A DNA stretch of 64,000 nucleotides from Ancylobacter oerskovii (GCF_018390555.1 NZ_JAHBGB010000044.1:399424-463423), one strand, 5' to 3'; shown: positions 1-13,858, numbered from the stretch's first letter. Made by a program: numbers and translations. The notes: generated by a model not told the origin, from the letters alone.

Positions 1-1353
1 ATGGAGATCGACGCCTCCATGCCGGAGGAGCTGCGCAGCTTCGTCGCCCGCGAGCTCGGCGTCGCCGAGGACGAGATCTTCCTCGTCGAGGGCGTGCTGG
101 CGCTGAACGAGTTCAGCCAGCTGGTCGGCATCGACCGGCCCGACCTCAAGTTCAAGCCCTACAACCCGCGCTTCCCCGAGCGCATCCGCGACCATGCCGG
201 CGACTGCTTCGCGGCGATCCGCGAGAAGGACCTCGTGGTCCACCACCCCTACGAATCCTTCGACGTGGTGGTGCAGTTCCTGCGGCAGGCGGCGCGCGAC
301 CCGAACGTGGTCGCCATCAAGCAGACGCTGTACCGCACCTCCTCCGACAGCCCGATCGTCAAGGCGCTGGCCGAGGCGGCGGAGGCCGGCAAGTCGGTCA
401 CCGCGCTGGTGGAGCTGAAGGCGCGCTTCGACGAGGAGGCGAACATACGCTGGGCGCGCGACCTGGAACGCGCCGGCGTGCAGGTGGTGTTCGGCTTCCT
501 GGAGCTGAAGACCCACGCGAAACTCTCGCTCGTCGTGCGGCGCGAGGGCGGGGCGCTGGCCAGCTACTGCCATGTCGGCACCGGCAACTACCACCCGATC
601 ACCGCGCGCATCTACACGGATCTGTCCTTCTTCACCGCCGACCCGGTGATCGGCCGCGACGTGGCGCGGATCTTCAATTTCATCACCGGCTATGCCGAGC
701 CCGCCGAGCTGGAGGCGATGTCGGTGTCGCCGCTGACGCTGAAGTCGCGCATCCTCGACCATATCGACGCCGAGATCGGCTTCGCCAAGGCCGGCAAGCC
801 GGCGGCGATCTGGCTGAAGATGAACGCGCTGGTGGACCCCACCGTCATCGACGCGCTCTACCGGGCGAGCCAGGCCGGCGTCGCGGTGGACATCGTGGTG
901 CGCGGCATCTGCTGCCTGCGCCCCGGCGTGCCCGGCTTCTCCGACAACATAAGGGTGAAGTCGATCGTCGGGCGCTTCCTCGAGCACCCGCGCATCTACT
1001 GCTTCGGCAACGGCCACGGCCTGCCGCATGCCGAGGCGGCGGTCTACATCTCCTCCGCCGACCTGATGCCGCGCAACCTCGACCGGCGCGTGGAATCGCT
1101 GTGCCCGATCACCAATCCGACGGTGCACATGCAGATCCTCGACCAGATCATGGTCGCCAATTTCGAGGACAACCAGCAGAGCTGGCGCATCTTGCCGGAC
1201 GGCTCCTCGCAACGCATAGTGGTGGAAGAGGGGATCGAGCCCTTCAACGCGCAGCAGTACTTCATGACCAACCCGAGCCTCTCGGGTCGGGGCAAGTCGC
1301 TCAAGGAATCCTCGCCGCGCAACCTCGTGCGTCGCCGCGGCCGCAATACGTGA
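1..1353 (+). CDS. ppk: Polyphosphate kinase 1, C-terminal part (5' truncated by the window edge)
   Basis: PPK1 reversibly polymerises the ATP gamma-phosphate into polyphosphate. The 450 residues seen match the C-terminal two thirds of the enzyme. A conserved stretch reads [13 protein letters not shown], followed by [11 protein letters not shown]. The motif KTHAK near residue 170 carries the histidine that becomes phosphorylated in the E. coli enzyme, and FLEHPR lies further on. PPK1 proteins are usually about 690-720 residues, so roughly 250 N-terminal residues lie outside the window; the ATG at position 1 is internal, not the start. The stop is followed after four bases by the exopolyphosphatase start, so synthesis and degradation of polyphosphate are encoded as a pair. 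Confidence 0.95.
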   Translation: MEIDASMPEELRSFVARELGVAEDEIFLVEGVLALNEFSQLVGIDRPDLKFKPYNPRFPERIRDHAGDCFAAIREKDLVVHHPYESFDVVVQFLRQAARDPNVVAIKQTLYRTSSDSPIVKALAEAAEAGKSVTALVELKARFDEEANIRWARDLERAGVQVVFGFLELKTHAKLSLVVRREGGALASYCHVGTGNYHPITARIYTDLSFFTADPVIGRDVARIFNFITGYAEPAELEAMSVSPLTLKSRILDHIDAEIGFAKAGKPAAIWLKMNALVDPTVIDALYRASQAGVAVDIVVRGICCLRPGVPGFSDNIRVKSIVGRFLEHPRIYCFGNGHGLPHAEAAVYISSADLMPRNLDRRVESLCPITNPTVHMQILDQIMVANFEDNQQSWRILPDGSSQRIVVEEGIEPFNAQQYFMTNPSLSGRGKSLKESSPRNLVRRRGRNT

Positions 1354-1357
1354 CAGC

Positions 1358-2872
1358 ATGACAAATGAGACCCACGAGGCCCATAGCGGCCTCGTCCAAG
1401 GCACGCCGGTCGCGGTGATCGACATCGGCTCCAATTCCGTACGCCTCGTCGTCTATGAGAGGCTGGCGCGCTCGCCGACGCCGATCTTCAACGAGAAGGC
1501 CTCCTGCGCGCTCGGCCGCGAGGTGGCGACCACCGGCCGGCTGAACGCCGACGCGGTGGCCAAGGCGCTCGCCGCGCTCACCCGCTTCCGCGCCCTGTGC
1601 GACCGCATGGGCGTGGGCAGCGTGCGGGTGATCGCCACCGCCGCCGCGCGCGACGCCGAGAACGGCGGCGAGTTCATCGCCGCCTGCACCGAGATCTGCC
1701 GCACCGAGGTGGAGCTGCTCTCCGGCAAGCGCGAGGCGCAGCTCTCCGCGCTCGGCATCATCTCCGGCGTGCATCACGCCAATGGCGTGGTCGGCGATCT
1801 CGGCGGCGGCTCGCTGGAGCTTGCCGACGTGCACGGCCAGCATATCGGCGCCGGCGTGACCTTCCAGCTCGGCGGCCTCGCCTTGCAGGAGCGCTCCGGC
1901 CGCTCGCTGAAGAAGGCCGACAAGATCGTCAAGGATGCGCTCGCCAAGGAAACCCGGCTGGAGCACCTGAAGGGGCGCACCTTCTACGCGGTGGGCGGCA
2001 CCTGGCGCGCGCTGGCGCGGCTGCACATGTTCCAGCGCGGCTACCCGCTGCATGTGATGCACGGCTACATCATGCCGGCCAAGGAAGCGCTGGAATATGT
2101 GCGCCTGCTGCGCCGGGTGCCGATCGACACGCTGTCGCGCATCGAGACGGTGTCGGACGTGCGCCGGCCGCTGCTGGCCTATGGTGCCGTGGTGCTGGAG
2201 CACATCCTGCGCATCGGCAAGCCGGCGAATGTGTACATCTCGGCGCAGGGCGTGCGCGAGGGCCTGCTGTTCGAGGCGCTGTCCGAGCGCGAGCGCAAGA
2301 TCGACCCGCTGATCGCCGCCTCGGCCGAACTCAACGAGCTGCGCTCGCGCTCGCCGCTGCATGGCGAGGAGCTGTTCGCCTGGACCGACCGCTTCATGGC
2401 GAGCTCCGGCATCGAGGAGAGCCAGGAGGAGAGGCGGCTGCGCCACGCTGCCTGCCTGCTCGCCGATATCGGCTGGCGGGCGCATCCCGATTATCGCGGC
2501 GAGCAGAGCCTCAACCTGATCGCCCACGCCTCCTTCATCGGCCTCGACCATCCCGGCCGCGCCTTCCTGGCGCTGGCGATCTACTACCGGCACATGGGGC
2601 TGGTCGACGAGGACCTGTCGCCGCGCATCCGCGAGCTGGTCTCGACCCGGCTGCTGGACCGGGCGCGCATCCTCGGCGCGGCGATGCGGGTGGGCTACAT
2701 CCTCTCCGCCGCCATGCCGGGCACGCTGCCGGTGGCGCCGATGACGGTCGACAAGGGCCGGCTGGTGCTGCATCTCGAGGGCAATCTCGCGCCGCTCGCC
2801 GGCGAGCGCGTGCTCAGCCGCCTGCGCTCGCTGGCCCGGCTGATCGGCCGCGAACCGGTGGTGGTGACGTAG
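1358..2872 (+). CDS. ppx: Exopolyphosphatase, Ppx/GppA family
   Basis: Hydrolyses terminal phosphate from polyphosphate (Ppx) or pppGpp (GppA). The 504-residue protein has the ASKHA-fold phosphate-1 motif IDIGSNSVRLVVYE near residue 23 and the phosphate-2 motif GDLGGGSLELA near residue 140. The region after about residue 310 resembles the HD-like helical C-terminal part of long Ppx proteins. The start lies four bases after the ppk stop and has little Shine-Dalgarno character, which suggests translational coupling with ppk. Whether polyphosphate or pppGpp is preferred cannot be told from sequence; the ppk neighbour argues for polyphosphate. Confidence 0.93.
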   Translation: MTNETHEAHSGLVQGTPVAVIDIGSNSVRLVVYERLARSPTPIFNEKASCALGREVATTGRLNADAVAKALAALTRFRALCDRMGVGSVRVIATAAARDAENGGEFIAACTEICRTEVELLSGKREAQLSALGIISGVHHANGVVGDLGGGSLELADVHGQHIGAGVTFQLGGLALQERSGRSLKKADKIVKDALAKETRLEHLKGRTFYAVGGTWRALARLHMFQRGYPLHVMHGYIMPAKEALEYVRLLRRVPIDTLSRIETVSDVRRPLLAYGAVVLEHILRIGKPANVYISAQGVREGLLFEALSERERKIDPLIAASAELNELRSRSPLHGEELFAWTDRFMASSGIEESQEERRLRHAACLLADIGWRAHPDYRGEQSLNLIAHASFIGLDHPGRAFLALAIYYRHMGLVDEDLSPRIRELVSTRLLDRARILGAAMRVGYILSAAMPGTLPVAPMTVDKGRLVLHLEGNLAPLAGERVLSRLRSLARLIGREPVVVT

Positions 2873-3064
2873 GGATTGCCGGTGCGTGGCGGGCAGGCGC
2901 CGGGCGGCAGGCTTGCCGGCCGGCCGCTCCCGGCCTAGCCTTGCGGCATGATGATCATGTCCTCTTTCTTCCCGCTTGCCTGACCGGACCGCCGCGCTGC
3001 GCGCGGCATGAACCGACAGGTATCAACGGCGCCGCCCTGCGGCCGCCGAACGGGACGCATCGAC

Positions 3065-3868
3065 ATGTCAAACATTCCCGCACCGGGCCTGGAGACGGCC
3101 TGGATCGAGCCTTTCATCGACAAGGGGTTCCTGCGGCTGGACGGCGCGTTCAGCCGCGCGCTCGCCCGCGAGGGGCGCGAAGCACTGTGGAGCGCCATCG
3201 GGAGCGCCATGGGCCTCTCCCCGCACGCGCCGGCCGGCTGGACGCAACCGGTGGTTCGGCTCGGTTTCCAGAGCGGCCGGCCCTTCGTCGAGGCGGCGAA
3301 CACGCCGCGCCTGCATGCCGCCTATGACGCACTGGCGGGAGAGGGGCGCTGGATCGCTCCCGCCGGGCTCGGCACCTTCCCGATCCGCTTTCCCTCGCCG
3401 GACGATCCCGGCGATGCCGGCTGGCATGTCGATGCGAGCTTCGGCACCGGGAACCCGGACTTCATGCAGTGGCGCGTCAATGTCAGGAGCCGGGGGCGGG
3501 CGCTGCTGATGCTGTTCCTGTTCTCCGATGTCGGGCCGGACGATGCACCGACCCGCCTCCGCATCGGCTCGCACGCCGCCATCGCCCGACGCCTGCTGCC
3601 GCATGGCGAGGAGGGGATGACGCTGGCGGAACTGGCGGCGGACGATTTCGCGCAGACGGCGGCCCTACCCGAGGCACTGGCGACCGGGGAGGCAGGCACG
3701 GTCTATCTCTGCCATCCGTTCCTGGTGCACGCGGCGCAGCCGCATCGCGGCCATGCGCCGCGCTTCCTGGCGCAGCCGCCCTTGCTGCCGAAGGGGCCGT
3801 TCGATCCCGCGCAGCCGCCGTCGCCGGTGCAGATCGCCATCCGCAAGGCCTGCGGGCTGCCCCGCTAG
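3065..3868 (+). CDS. Phytanoyl-CoA dioxygenase (PhyH)-family protein
   Basis: 267 residues of a probable non-haem Fe(II)/2-oxoglutarate oxygenase. Visible are the HxD iron-binding pair in GWHVDASF and a distal histidine in the stretch VHAAQPHRGHAPR, whose last arginine could bind 2-oxoglutarate. Between them lies the beta-strand-rich core WRVNVRSRGRALLMLFLFSD, typical of the double-stranded beta helix. I chose the ATG at 3065 because homology-like sequence begins there; an in-frame ATG at 3008 would add 19 low-complexity residues. Substrate unknown. It stands alone, convergent with rnd. Confidence 0.75.
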   Translation: MSNIPAPGLETAWIEPFIDKGFLRLDGAFSRALAREGREALWSAIGSAMGLSPHAPAGWTQPVVRLGFQSGRPFVEAANTPRLHAAYDALAGEGRWIAPAGLGTFPIRFPSPDDPGDAGWHVDASFGTGNPDFMQWRVNVRSRGRALLMLFLFSDVGPDDAPTRLRIGSHAAIARRLLPHGEEGMTLAELAADDFAQTAALPEALATGEAGTVYLCHPFLVHAAQPHRGHAPRFLAQPPLLPKGPFDPAQPPSPVQIAIRKACGLPR

Positions 3869-3893
3869 GCCCGGACGGGCGGCAAGCGGGGTG

Positions 3894-5042
3894 CTATCGA
3901 TCCAGCGCGATCACCCGGCCGCGCTGCATGGCGAGGGCGAGGCGGCCCTCCTTCAGGGCGAGTGCCTTCTCGCCGAACAGCTCGCGCCGCCAGCCGGCGA
4001 GCGCGGGCACTTCCGGCTCGTGATCGGCGGCGATGCGCTCGAGATCGTCCACGGTGGCGATCACCTTGGCGGCGACGCCGTGCTGCTCGGAGGTCATGCG
4101 CAGCAGCACCTTCAGCAGTTCCACCGTCGCCGAGGCGCCGTTGGAGAGCGGGCGCTCGCGCTCGATCATCGGCAGCGTCTTCGGGTCGCGCTCCAGGCCG
4201 GCGCGCACCGCTTCCAGGATCTGCTCGCCGGTGCGCGAGCGCTCGAAGCCCTTCGGGATCGAGCGCAGGCCGGCAAGGCGCTCCGGCGTGGTCGGGTGCT
4301 GGGCGGCGATCTCGCCGAGCACCTCGTCCTTGAGGATGCGCGAGCGGGGAATGTCGCGCGACTGCGCCTCGCGCTCGCGCCAGGCGGCGACTTCCATCAG
4401 CACCGCGAGGTCCTTCGGCTTGCGCACCCGCGAGCGCAGCCGCTCCCAGGCCCGCTCCGGCTCCTGGCGATAGGTGTCGGGCGAGGTGAGCACCGCCATC
4501 TCCTCCGTCACCCACTCGCTGCGGCCACGCTTGGCGAGATCGGCGTCGAGCTTGCGGTAGACGTCGCGCAGATGGGTGACGTCGGCCTCGGCATAGGTGA
4601 TCTGCGCCGCCGAGAGCGGGCGGCGCGACCAGTCGGTGAAGCGCAGCGACTTGTCGAGCACCGCGCCGGTGAGGCGCTGCACCAGCTGGTCGTAGGAGAT
4701 GCTGTCGCCATGGCCGAGCACCATCGCCGCCACCTGGGTGTCGAACACCGGATGCGGGATGATGCCGGCGAGATGCCAGACGATCTCGATGTCCTGCCGC
4801 CCGGCGTGGAACACCTTCAGAACCTGCTCGTTCGCCATCAGATCGAACAGCGGCGCGAGGTCGATTCCCTCGGCGATGGCGTCGACCACCACCGCCTCCT
4901 CGGTGGAGGCGAGCTGCACCACGCAGAGCTTCGGCCAGAAGGTGCTCTCGCGCAGGAACTCGGTGTCGACGGTGACGAAGGGATGCCGGGAAAGGCGTTC
5001 GCACGCGGCGGCGAGGGAATCGGTGGTCGTGATCATGTCCAT
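3894..5042 (-). CDS. rnd: Ribonuclease D
   Basis: 3'-to-5' exoribonuclease that trims tRNA precursors and other stable RNAs. 382 residues, a normal length. The DEDD exonuclease motifs are present: VTVDTEF near residue 22 (first D and E), [13 protein letters not shown] (D) and [13 protein letters not shown] (Y and D). The C-terminal half ([20 protein letters not shown] onward) is an HRDC-type nucleic-acid-binding domain. Start taken at the ATG at 5042; a second ATG lies six bases inside. It converges with the PhyH-family gene, 25 bp apart. The much longer open frame upstream of 5042 is a chance GC-rich extension. Confidence 0.93.
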   Translation of the reverse strand: MDMITTTDSLAAACERLSRHPFVTVDTEFLRESTFWPKLCVVQLASTEEAVVVDAIAEGIDLAPLFDLMANEQVLKVFHAGRQDIEIVWHLAGIIPHPVFDTQVAAMVLGHGDSISYDQLVQRLTGAVLDKSLRFTDWSRRPLSAAQITYAEADVTHLRDVYRKLDADLAKRGRSEWVTEEMAVLTSPDTYRQEPERAWERLRSRVRKPKDLAVLMEVAAWREREAQSRDIPRSRILKDEVLGEIAAQHPTTPERLAGLRSIPKGFERSRTGEQILEAVRAGLERDPKTLPMIERERPLSNGASATVELLKVLLRMTSEQHGVAAKVIATVDDLERIAADHEPEVPALAGWRRELFGEKALALKEGRLALAMQRGRVIALDR

Positions 5043-5183
5043 AGTGGCAATTTCATAGCGGAAGAAACCGCCGGAAACGACCGCGAATTCGGCATGACCT
5101 TGCGAAAGCGTTAACCATCCTGCGCTAGGGTCCGCCGGCATCAGCGCCCGCCGGCCGGCCGGCTCCAACAGGAAACCCCGATC

Positions 5184-5648
5184 ATGAAGAAGACGCTTCT
5201 CGTTCTCGCCTTCGCGGCGGCTGCCGCCAGCGCCCCGGCCTCGGCGAAGGAGCGCGTGGATGCCGGCGTGCTGGTGTGCAGCGTCGGTTCCTCGATCAGC
5301 ATGATCGTGTCGTCGAAGCAGGAGCTGAGCTGCACCTTCAAGCCGGTGAACGGCCCGGACGTCAACTACAAGGGCGTGATCAGCCGCGTCGGCCTCGACC
5401 TCGGCGTCACCGGGGCGGGCATGATGACCTGGGGCGTGGCCTCGCTGACCAAGAAGGTGACCCCGGCCGCGCTCGCCGGCAAATATGCCGGCGTCTCCGC
5501 CGACGTGGCGCTGGGCGTCGGCGTCGGCGCCAATGCGCTGGTGGGTACCGACAAGTCGATCGCACTCAACCCGATTTCGGTCGAGGGCAATATCGGCGCC
5601 TCGCTGGCGCTGGGCGTCGCCGAGATGACGCTGACCTACCTGCCGTGA
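5184..5648 (+). CDS. DUF992-family exported protein
   Basis: 154 residues. A clean Sec signal peptide (KK followed by a hydrophobic Leu/Ala core and an ASA cleavage motif near residue 21) sends it to the periplasm. The mature part begins [12 protein letters not shown] and matches the DUF992 family of small secreted proteins common in rhizobia and relatives, whose function is unknown. Two cysteines (in VLVCSVG and LSCTF) could form a disulfide. The C-terminal half is glycine- and valine-rich ([12 protein letters not shown]), suggestive of beta structure. A ribosome-binding AGGAAA lies about 10 bases before the ATG. Divergent from rnd, with about 140 bp between. Confidence 0.8.
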   Translation: MKKTLLVLAFAAAAASAPASAKERVDAGVLVCSVGSSISMIVSSKQELSCTFKPVNGPDVNYKGVISRVGLDLGVTGAGMMTWGVASLTKKVTPAALAGKYAGVSADVALGVGVGANALVGTDKSIALNPISVEGNIGASLALGVAEMTLTYLP

Positions 5649-5726
5649 TCGCGCCGGCGGCCGGCGCGCGAGCCCGGCCGCCGATACGCCGGAACGCGCG
5701 GGCGGGGGTAAGCGAGGAAGGGCTGC

Positions 5727-6437
5727 ATGACGTCGCTCGCCACCAGCTATCCCGCGCTGTCGATCGCGCCCAACCTGCTGGTGGCGGCGCTGCTCGGCAT
5801 GGTGATCGGGCTGGAGCGCCAGTTCCGCCAGCGCTTCGTCGGCCTCACCACCCATGCGCTGGTGGCGCTCGGCGCCGCCGCCTTCACCTCGATCGCCCTG
5901 CTGATCGGCGATGCCACCGATGTCCGCCTCGGCGGGCAGGTGGTGACCGGCATCGGCTTCCTCGGCGCCGGCCTCATCATGCGCGACGGCCTGAGCGTGC
6001 GCGGGCTGTCGAGCGCGGCCACCGTCTGGGCGACCGGGGCGGTGGGGGCGCTCGCCGGCTACGGCTTCGCCCTCGAGGCGGCGGAGACCGCGGCGCTGGT
6101 GGTGCTCATCAATGTCGCGCTGCCGCGGCTGAGCGTGATGATGGAGCGGCTGGCGCCCGAGCCGAAGGTCGAGCGCTTCTACGTCATCGAGCTCACCTGC
6201 GCGTCGCGCGACGAGGCGGATATCCGCACGCGCCTGCTCGCCGCCATCCAGACGCATGAGCTTCGCCTGCAGGCGCTGGAAAGCCATCTGATCGAGGGGT
6301 CCGGCGACGTCGAGGTCGAGGCGATGGTGTTCAGCAGCCGCGAGGAGGATGCGCGGGTGGAGCGGCTGGTCGGCGAATTCAGCCGCTCGCCGCAGATCTC
6401 CGCCGCCAAATGGACCTCGACGGCCCCGCCGGAGTGA
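5727..6437 (+). CDS. MgtC/SapB-family membrane protein
   Basis: 236-residue integral membrane protein. The N-terminal 150 residues contain about five hydrophobic helices with the family signature [19 protein letters not shown] and the glycine-rich segment [16 protein letters not shown], both diagnostic of MgtC/SapB. The soluble C-terminal region (residues about 150-236) resembles the ACT-like tail of MgtC-type proteins. MgtC of Salmonella modulates the F-type ATP synthase and supports survival in low magnesium and in macrophages; the role of environmental homologues is less clear. GAGGAAGG about 13 bases upstream is the probable Shine-Dalgarno sequence. Confidence 0.85.
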   Translation: MTSLATSYPALSIAPNLLVAALLGMVIGLERQFRQRFVGLTTHALVALGAAAFTSIALLIGDATDVRLGGQVVTGIGFLGAGLIMRDGLSVRGLSSAATVWATGAVGALAGYGFALEAAETAALVVLINVALPRLSVMMERLAPEPKVERFYVIELTCASRDEADIRTRLLAAIQTHELRLQALESHLIEGSGDVEVEAMVFSSREEDARVERLVGEFSRSPQISAAKWTSTAPPE

Positions 6438-6487
6438 GCGGGGCGAGGGACCGGCACGCGCCGGCCATCTCCGGCCTTGCCCGGGCG

Positions 6488-6538
6488 GCGATCCCGTCTT
6501 GGGCGCGATCCCGTCTTGGGCGCGATGCCGTCTTGGAC
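6488..6538. repeat. Three tandem 17-bp repeats upstream of aspS
   Basis: The unit GCGATCCCGTCTTGGGC occurs at 6488-6504 and 6505-6521, with a third copy at 6522-6538 that differs at two positions. It lies in the 211-bp gap between the MgtC-type gene and aspS, about 110 bp before the aspS start. No ORF uses it. Confidence 0.85.
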
Positions 6539-6648
6539 ATTGACAAACCGCGCGCCCGCATGCACCCCTCCGCCCGCCCGCGGGGGTGCCGGAGACCGGC
6601 GCCGCCGGGCGTCGTCGTTCGTCCGCCGTTCCGGTTTGAGGTTACGCC

Positions 6649-8421
<1,773 letters not shown>

Positions 8422-8452
8422 GGGCGGGCGACCGACCCCCGCGCCACGGCAT

Positions 8453-8490
8453 AAAGCCGCGTCCCGCAGGGGACGCGGCTTTTATTTTTT
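8453..8490 (+). terminator. Rho-independent terminator of aspS
   Basis: A perfect 13-bp stem (AAAGCCGCGTCCC at 8453-8465 pairing with 8470-8482) closes a 4-base GCAG loop and is followed by the T-rich tail TTATTTTTT. It sits 31 bp after the aspS stop, in the convergent gap before the minus-strand gene ending at 8561. Confidence 0.93.
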
Positions 8491-8560
8491 GGTCGCCGCT
8501 CCCCCCGCTGCTCGGCCGGGGGCGAGGGAGGGCGAGCGTTCCGGCGCGAGGCCGCGCCTT

Positions 8561-10561
8561 CTACGGCGTATTCACCACCTGGATGTTCACCCGGTCGATG
8601 AGGCTGGTCGGGTCGTCGCGCAGCGCCTCGACGGCGGTAAGCAGCGGCAGCGGCGGCGTGCGCGGCGTGAGGCGCAGCGACAGCGTGCCCATCGGCTTCT
8701 GCAGGAAGCCGACCAGCGCCTGCACCGCCGGATCGAGATCCGGCCGGTCGCCGGCGACGGGGCCGAGCAGCATTTCCGCGAAGCCGGCGAAGAGCTGGCG
8801 CAGCATCTGCGGCGACACGCCCTGCTCGCGGGCCGCCTCGGCGAGCTTGCGGTCGTAGAGGCCGGAATCGGTGAGCGTGAGCTGCACCATGTCGACATTG
8901 GCGACCATCGCCGCGCCGAGCGCCGTCGCAGCATCCGGCGAGAAGGCGGCGGCCTCGACATGGCCGAGCCGCGCCTTGCCGTGCAGCGCGAAGGAATCCG
9001 ACATCTCCGCATAGACCGGATCGACCAGCACGGTCTTGTCGCCGGGGTTCCAGCGGGCGGCGAGGTCGAGCGACAGGCTGGCGCGCGACACGTCGTCGGG
9101 CACCAGCAGCGCCAGCGGGCTGCCTTCCGGCAGGCCGGCGGTGGGGCCCGAGCCGCGCAGCTTGAAGGCGAGGCGGCTCGGCACCGCCCCTTCGGCGGCG
9201 TCCCAGGACAGCGACAGCGTGTCGAGCCGCGTCGGCTCCTTCGTGCCGGGCAGCGTCACCTGCGCGCCGGATATATCGAGGCTGGCGAGGGTGGCGATCA
9301 GCGCGACGAGGCTGGCCGGATCGCTCGCCACGTCCTGGCTGATCACCGCCTGCGCGCCGACGCGCAGCGCCGTGCCCGGCCGCAGGCCGCCAAGGGCCAG
9401 CCGCTGCAGGGCCAGCGTGCCGCCATCCGGCATCGTGCCCGACATGTCCTCCATGGCGAGGAGATCGAGGCGCCCGTTCTCCAGCCGCCCGAGCCTGATG
9501 GCCTTGACGCCGAGGGTGGAGCCGTCCGGCTCCTTGCTTTCCAGGCCCTCGAAGACGCCGCCGCCGAAGCGCAGCGCCTCATAGGTGCCGGCGAGGCCGG
9601 TGAGCAGGGCGGCGACCTCGTGGGGCTCGGGCTCCTTGCCCTCGGCCGCCAGCAGCCGCAGGCGGGTGCCGGTCTCGATCAGCTGCTCGGCCGGCACGCC
9701 GGACGGCTGCAGCGCGATGTCGCGAATTTCCATCTTCGCCCAATGCTGGGCGGTGCCGTTATCGGCGGTGAAGCGATAATTCTCCGCGCGCACCGCGCCG
9801 TAAAGCGTGCGGAACGCGGTCTCGCGCGGGCGGCGCTCCGGATCGAGCAGGACCAGCGCCGGCACCAGATCGACGGCCTCGGCCACCAGCGGCCCCATCT
9901 CGCCCTTGGCCGCCACGGCCGGCGAGCCGCCGATCTGCAGCACGGTCGATTCGACGCTGAGCCGGGCGATCTTGCCGGCGTCGAGACGCTCCAGCGTCGT
10001 CGGCCCGTAGGTGGCGTCGGTCTCGATCCGGGTCTCGCCCTGTCCGCTGGCGGTGGTGGAGGTGGAGGCGGGGATATCGATCCGCCCGATGCGCGTCGCC
10101 TCGACGACGGCAAGCGCCAGCGGCCAGGGCTGGTTGGCCGCGGCCGCGACCTGCGTCGGCCCGACGAAATCGGCGACCGATATCAGCGGCGCCGTGAACC
10201 GGCCTTCGACGCCGGGCGAGAGCGGCAGCGGGCCTTCCGCCTCCAGCTCGCGGATTTCCACCTCGCTGGCGGCGACGCGGTCGGCCGCCGGCTGGTCCAG
10301 CCCGCGCGCGGTGAGGGCGGCGATTCGCACCTTGCCCTGGCCGGGCGCCTCGACCGAGAGGTCCTTCACCTCGAGACGGCGGTCGAACAGATCGAACGCC
10401 ACCGCGCCGTGGCGAGCGGTGATGCCGTCGGCCTCCAGCGAGGCGACGAGGGCATCGAGCTGCCGCCGCGCCTCGTGATCGGCGTAGAAGATCAGCCCGA
10501 AATAGCCGGCGCCGCCCGCCAGCAGAAGCGCCGCGAGGGCGACAAGGAAGGTCTTGCGCAT
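8561..10561 (-). CDS. Large membrane-anchored periplasmic protein of unknown function
   Basis: 666 residues from the chosen start. The N-terminus MRKTFLVALAALLLAGGAG followed by an aromatic stretch (YFGLIFYADHE) is a signal peptide or signal anchor; the rest is soluble. The body alternates short beta-like segments with phrases such as RLEVKDLSVEAPGQG and GRLDLLAMEDMSGTMP, which recalls AsmA/DUF945-type envelope proteins with repeated strands, but I cannot assign a family. I chose the ATG at 10561 because it puts the hydrophobic segment at the N-terminus; 30 more residues are possible from 10651. Divergent from the malic enzyme gene. Confidence 0.7.
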   Translation of the reverse strand: MRKTFLVALAALLLAGGAGYFGLIFYADHEARRQLDALVASLEADGITARHGAVAFDLFDRRLEVKDLSVEAPGQGKVRIAALTARGLDQPAADRVAASEVEIRELEAEGPLPLSPGVEGRFTAPLISVADFVGPTQVAAAANQPWPLALAVVEATRIGRIDIPASTSTTASGQGETRIETDATYGPTTLERLDAGKIARLSVESTVLQIGGSPAVAAKGEMGPLVAEAVDLVPALVLLDPERRPRETAFRTLYGAVRAENYRFTADNGTAQHWAKMEIRDIALQPSGVPAEQLIETGTRLRLLAAEGKEPEPHEVAALLTGLAGTYEALRFGGGVFEGLESKEPDGSTLGVKAIRLGRLENGRLDLLAMEDMSGTMPDGGTLALQRLALGGLRPGTALRVGAQAVISQDVASDPASLVALIATLASLDISGAQVTLPGTKEPTRLDTLSLSWDAAEGAVPSRLAFKLRGSGPTAGLPEGSPLALLVPDDVSRASLSLDLAARWNPGDKTVLVDPVYAEMSDSFALHGKARLGHVEAAAFSPDAATALGAAMVANVDMVQLTLTDSGLYDRKLAEAAREQGVSPQMLRQLFAGFAEMLLGPVAGDRPDLDPAVQALVGFLQKPMGTLSLRLTPRTPPLPLLTAVEALRDDPTSLIDRVNIQVVNTP

Positions 10562-10669
10562 GAAGCCGTGCCCGAACCCGATTTTCCGCGACGGCCGGTT
10601 GCCCGCCGCCAATTCCCGTCCAACCATAAACAACCGCCGAAAGACCAGCATTACAAATTCGGAAAGTCG

Positions 10670-10697
10670 TTGTACCGCAGCATGAAATGCCTATTCT
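10670..10697 (+). promoter_or_regulatory. Possible sigma70-type promoter for maeB
   Basis: TTGTAC (10670-10675) and TATTCT (10692-10697) are separated by 16 bp, and the malic enzyme start follows 33 bp later. Both hexamers are imperfect, so this is only a candidate. Confidence 0.3.
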
Positions 10698-10729
10698 CCG
10701 CCCAGAATTTCCGGGAAGGAAACGTTCAA

Positions 10730-13006
<2,277 letters not shown>

Positions 13007-13107
13007 GCCCACGCGACGGCACGGCCGGGCGGAGGGCGCATGTCCTCCGCCGGCCCGGATCGCGGGGCGCCGGCGGGCACCCCGGCAGAGAAGAGAAAGA
13101 CAGGCAG

Positions 13108-13440
13108 ATGCGGCTCCGCAGTTCCCTCGCGCTCGCCTGGCTCGCCATGGCGGGCCTCGCGGGCTTTTCGCATGTCCCGGCACAGGCGCAGAACAGCACC
13201 GCCACCGGCGCCATCATCGGCGGCGTCACCGGCGCGGTGATCGGCGGCGCCGTGACCGGGCGCGGCACCGGTGCGCTGGTGGGCGGTGCGATCGGCGCCG
13301 GCACCGGCGCGGTGATCGGCAGCCAGGCCGACCGCAATCGCAACCGTTACCGCGAGTTTTATTTTTGGCGCGGGGGCAACTGCTATCTGCAGCAGTCGAA
13401 CGGCAGGGTGGTGCGGGTACATCGGCACAATTGCCGCTGA
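13108..13440 (+). CDS. Exported glycine-zipper protein
   Basis: 110 residues. The first 28 are a Sec signal peptide (LALAWLAMAGLAGFSHVPAQAQ). A glycine-zipper segment follows (about 32-70: GAIIGGVTGAVIGGAVTG, then GALVGGAIGAGTGAVIG), a pattern seen in YMGG-like and outer-membrane-associated proteins that pack helices closely in membranes. The tail FYFWRGGNCYLQQSNGRV ends with VHRHNCR, so two cysteines are available. There is no lipobox cysteine at the cleavage site. AGAGAAAGA lies about 10 bases before the ATG. It follows maeB by 101 bp, perhaps co-transcribed. Function unknown. Confidence 0.75.
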   Translation: MRLRSSLALAWLAMAGLAGFSHVPAQAQNSTATGAIIGGVTGAVIGGAVTGRGTGALVGGAIGAGTGAVIGSQADRNRNRYREFYFWRGGNCYLQQSNGRVVRVHRHNCR

Positions 13441-13645
13441 GATGTGGCGATTTGTGGCCTGATTGCGGCGGATAGTGCCGTGCAAAAGCCACAATCGTGA
13501 CGATCCTGTGCGCAGTCTCGTTTGGCCGAAAGACCGCACGGCGTTCCCGGCGCGGCCTGCCGGTTTGTCTAAGCGCGGCGAAGCGCACGGTTGCCGCCAA
13601 GCACCGGTGTGCAAGCAATAACGTGGTCTTCCGAAGGTTTTATCG

Positions 13646-13858
13646 ATGGCTGATACCGGCACCGTTAAGTGGTTCAATGAAACGAAGGGCTATGGTTTCA
13701 TCCAGCCCGACAGCGGCGGCAAGGACGTGTTCGTTCACATCAGCGCCGTGCAGCGCTCGGGCCTGCAGGGCCTGCGCGATGGCGACAAGATTGCCTTCGA
13801 GCTGCAGACCGACCAGCGCTCGGGCAAGACTTCCGCGGTCAACCTGCGCCCGCTTTGA
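13646..13858 (+). CDS. Cold-shock protein, CspA family (first copy)
   Basis: 70-residue single cold-shock domain that binds single-stranded RNA and DNA and acts as an RNA chaperone. RNP1 is KGYGFIQ and RNP2 is VFVHIS; the start ADTGTVKWFNETKGYG is canonical. GAAGG sits eight bases before the ATG. A 205-bp gap precedes it, leaving room for the long leader usual in csp genes. The second copy begins 287 bp downstream and is almost the same at the nucleotide level. A terminator separates them, so each has its own transcript end. Confidence 0.93.
   Translation: MADTGTVKWFNETKGYGFIQPDSGGKDVFVHISAVQRSGLQGLRDGDKIAFELQTDQRSGKTSAVNLRPL

Noticed and set aside
3894-6287. Fusion of rnd with a long upstream domain
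   Set aside because: The upstream frame is antisense to the DUF992 and MgtC-type genes and has no recognisable domain; rnd begins near 5042 with a normal length.
8489-10729. A very long plus-strand open frame continuous with malic enzyme (would give about 1500 residues)
   Set aside because: The upstream 2.2 kb is antisense to the exported protein at 8561-10561, has Arg/Gln/His-rich shadow composition, and malic enzyme has its own Shine-Dalgarno sequence and ATG at 10730.
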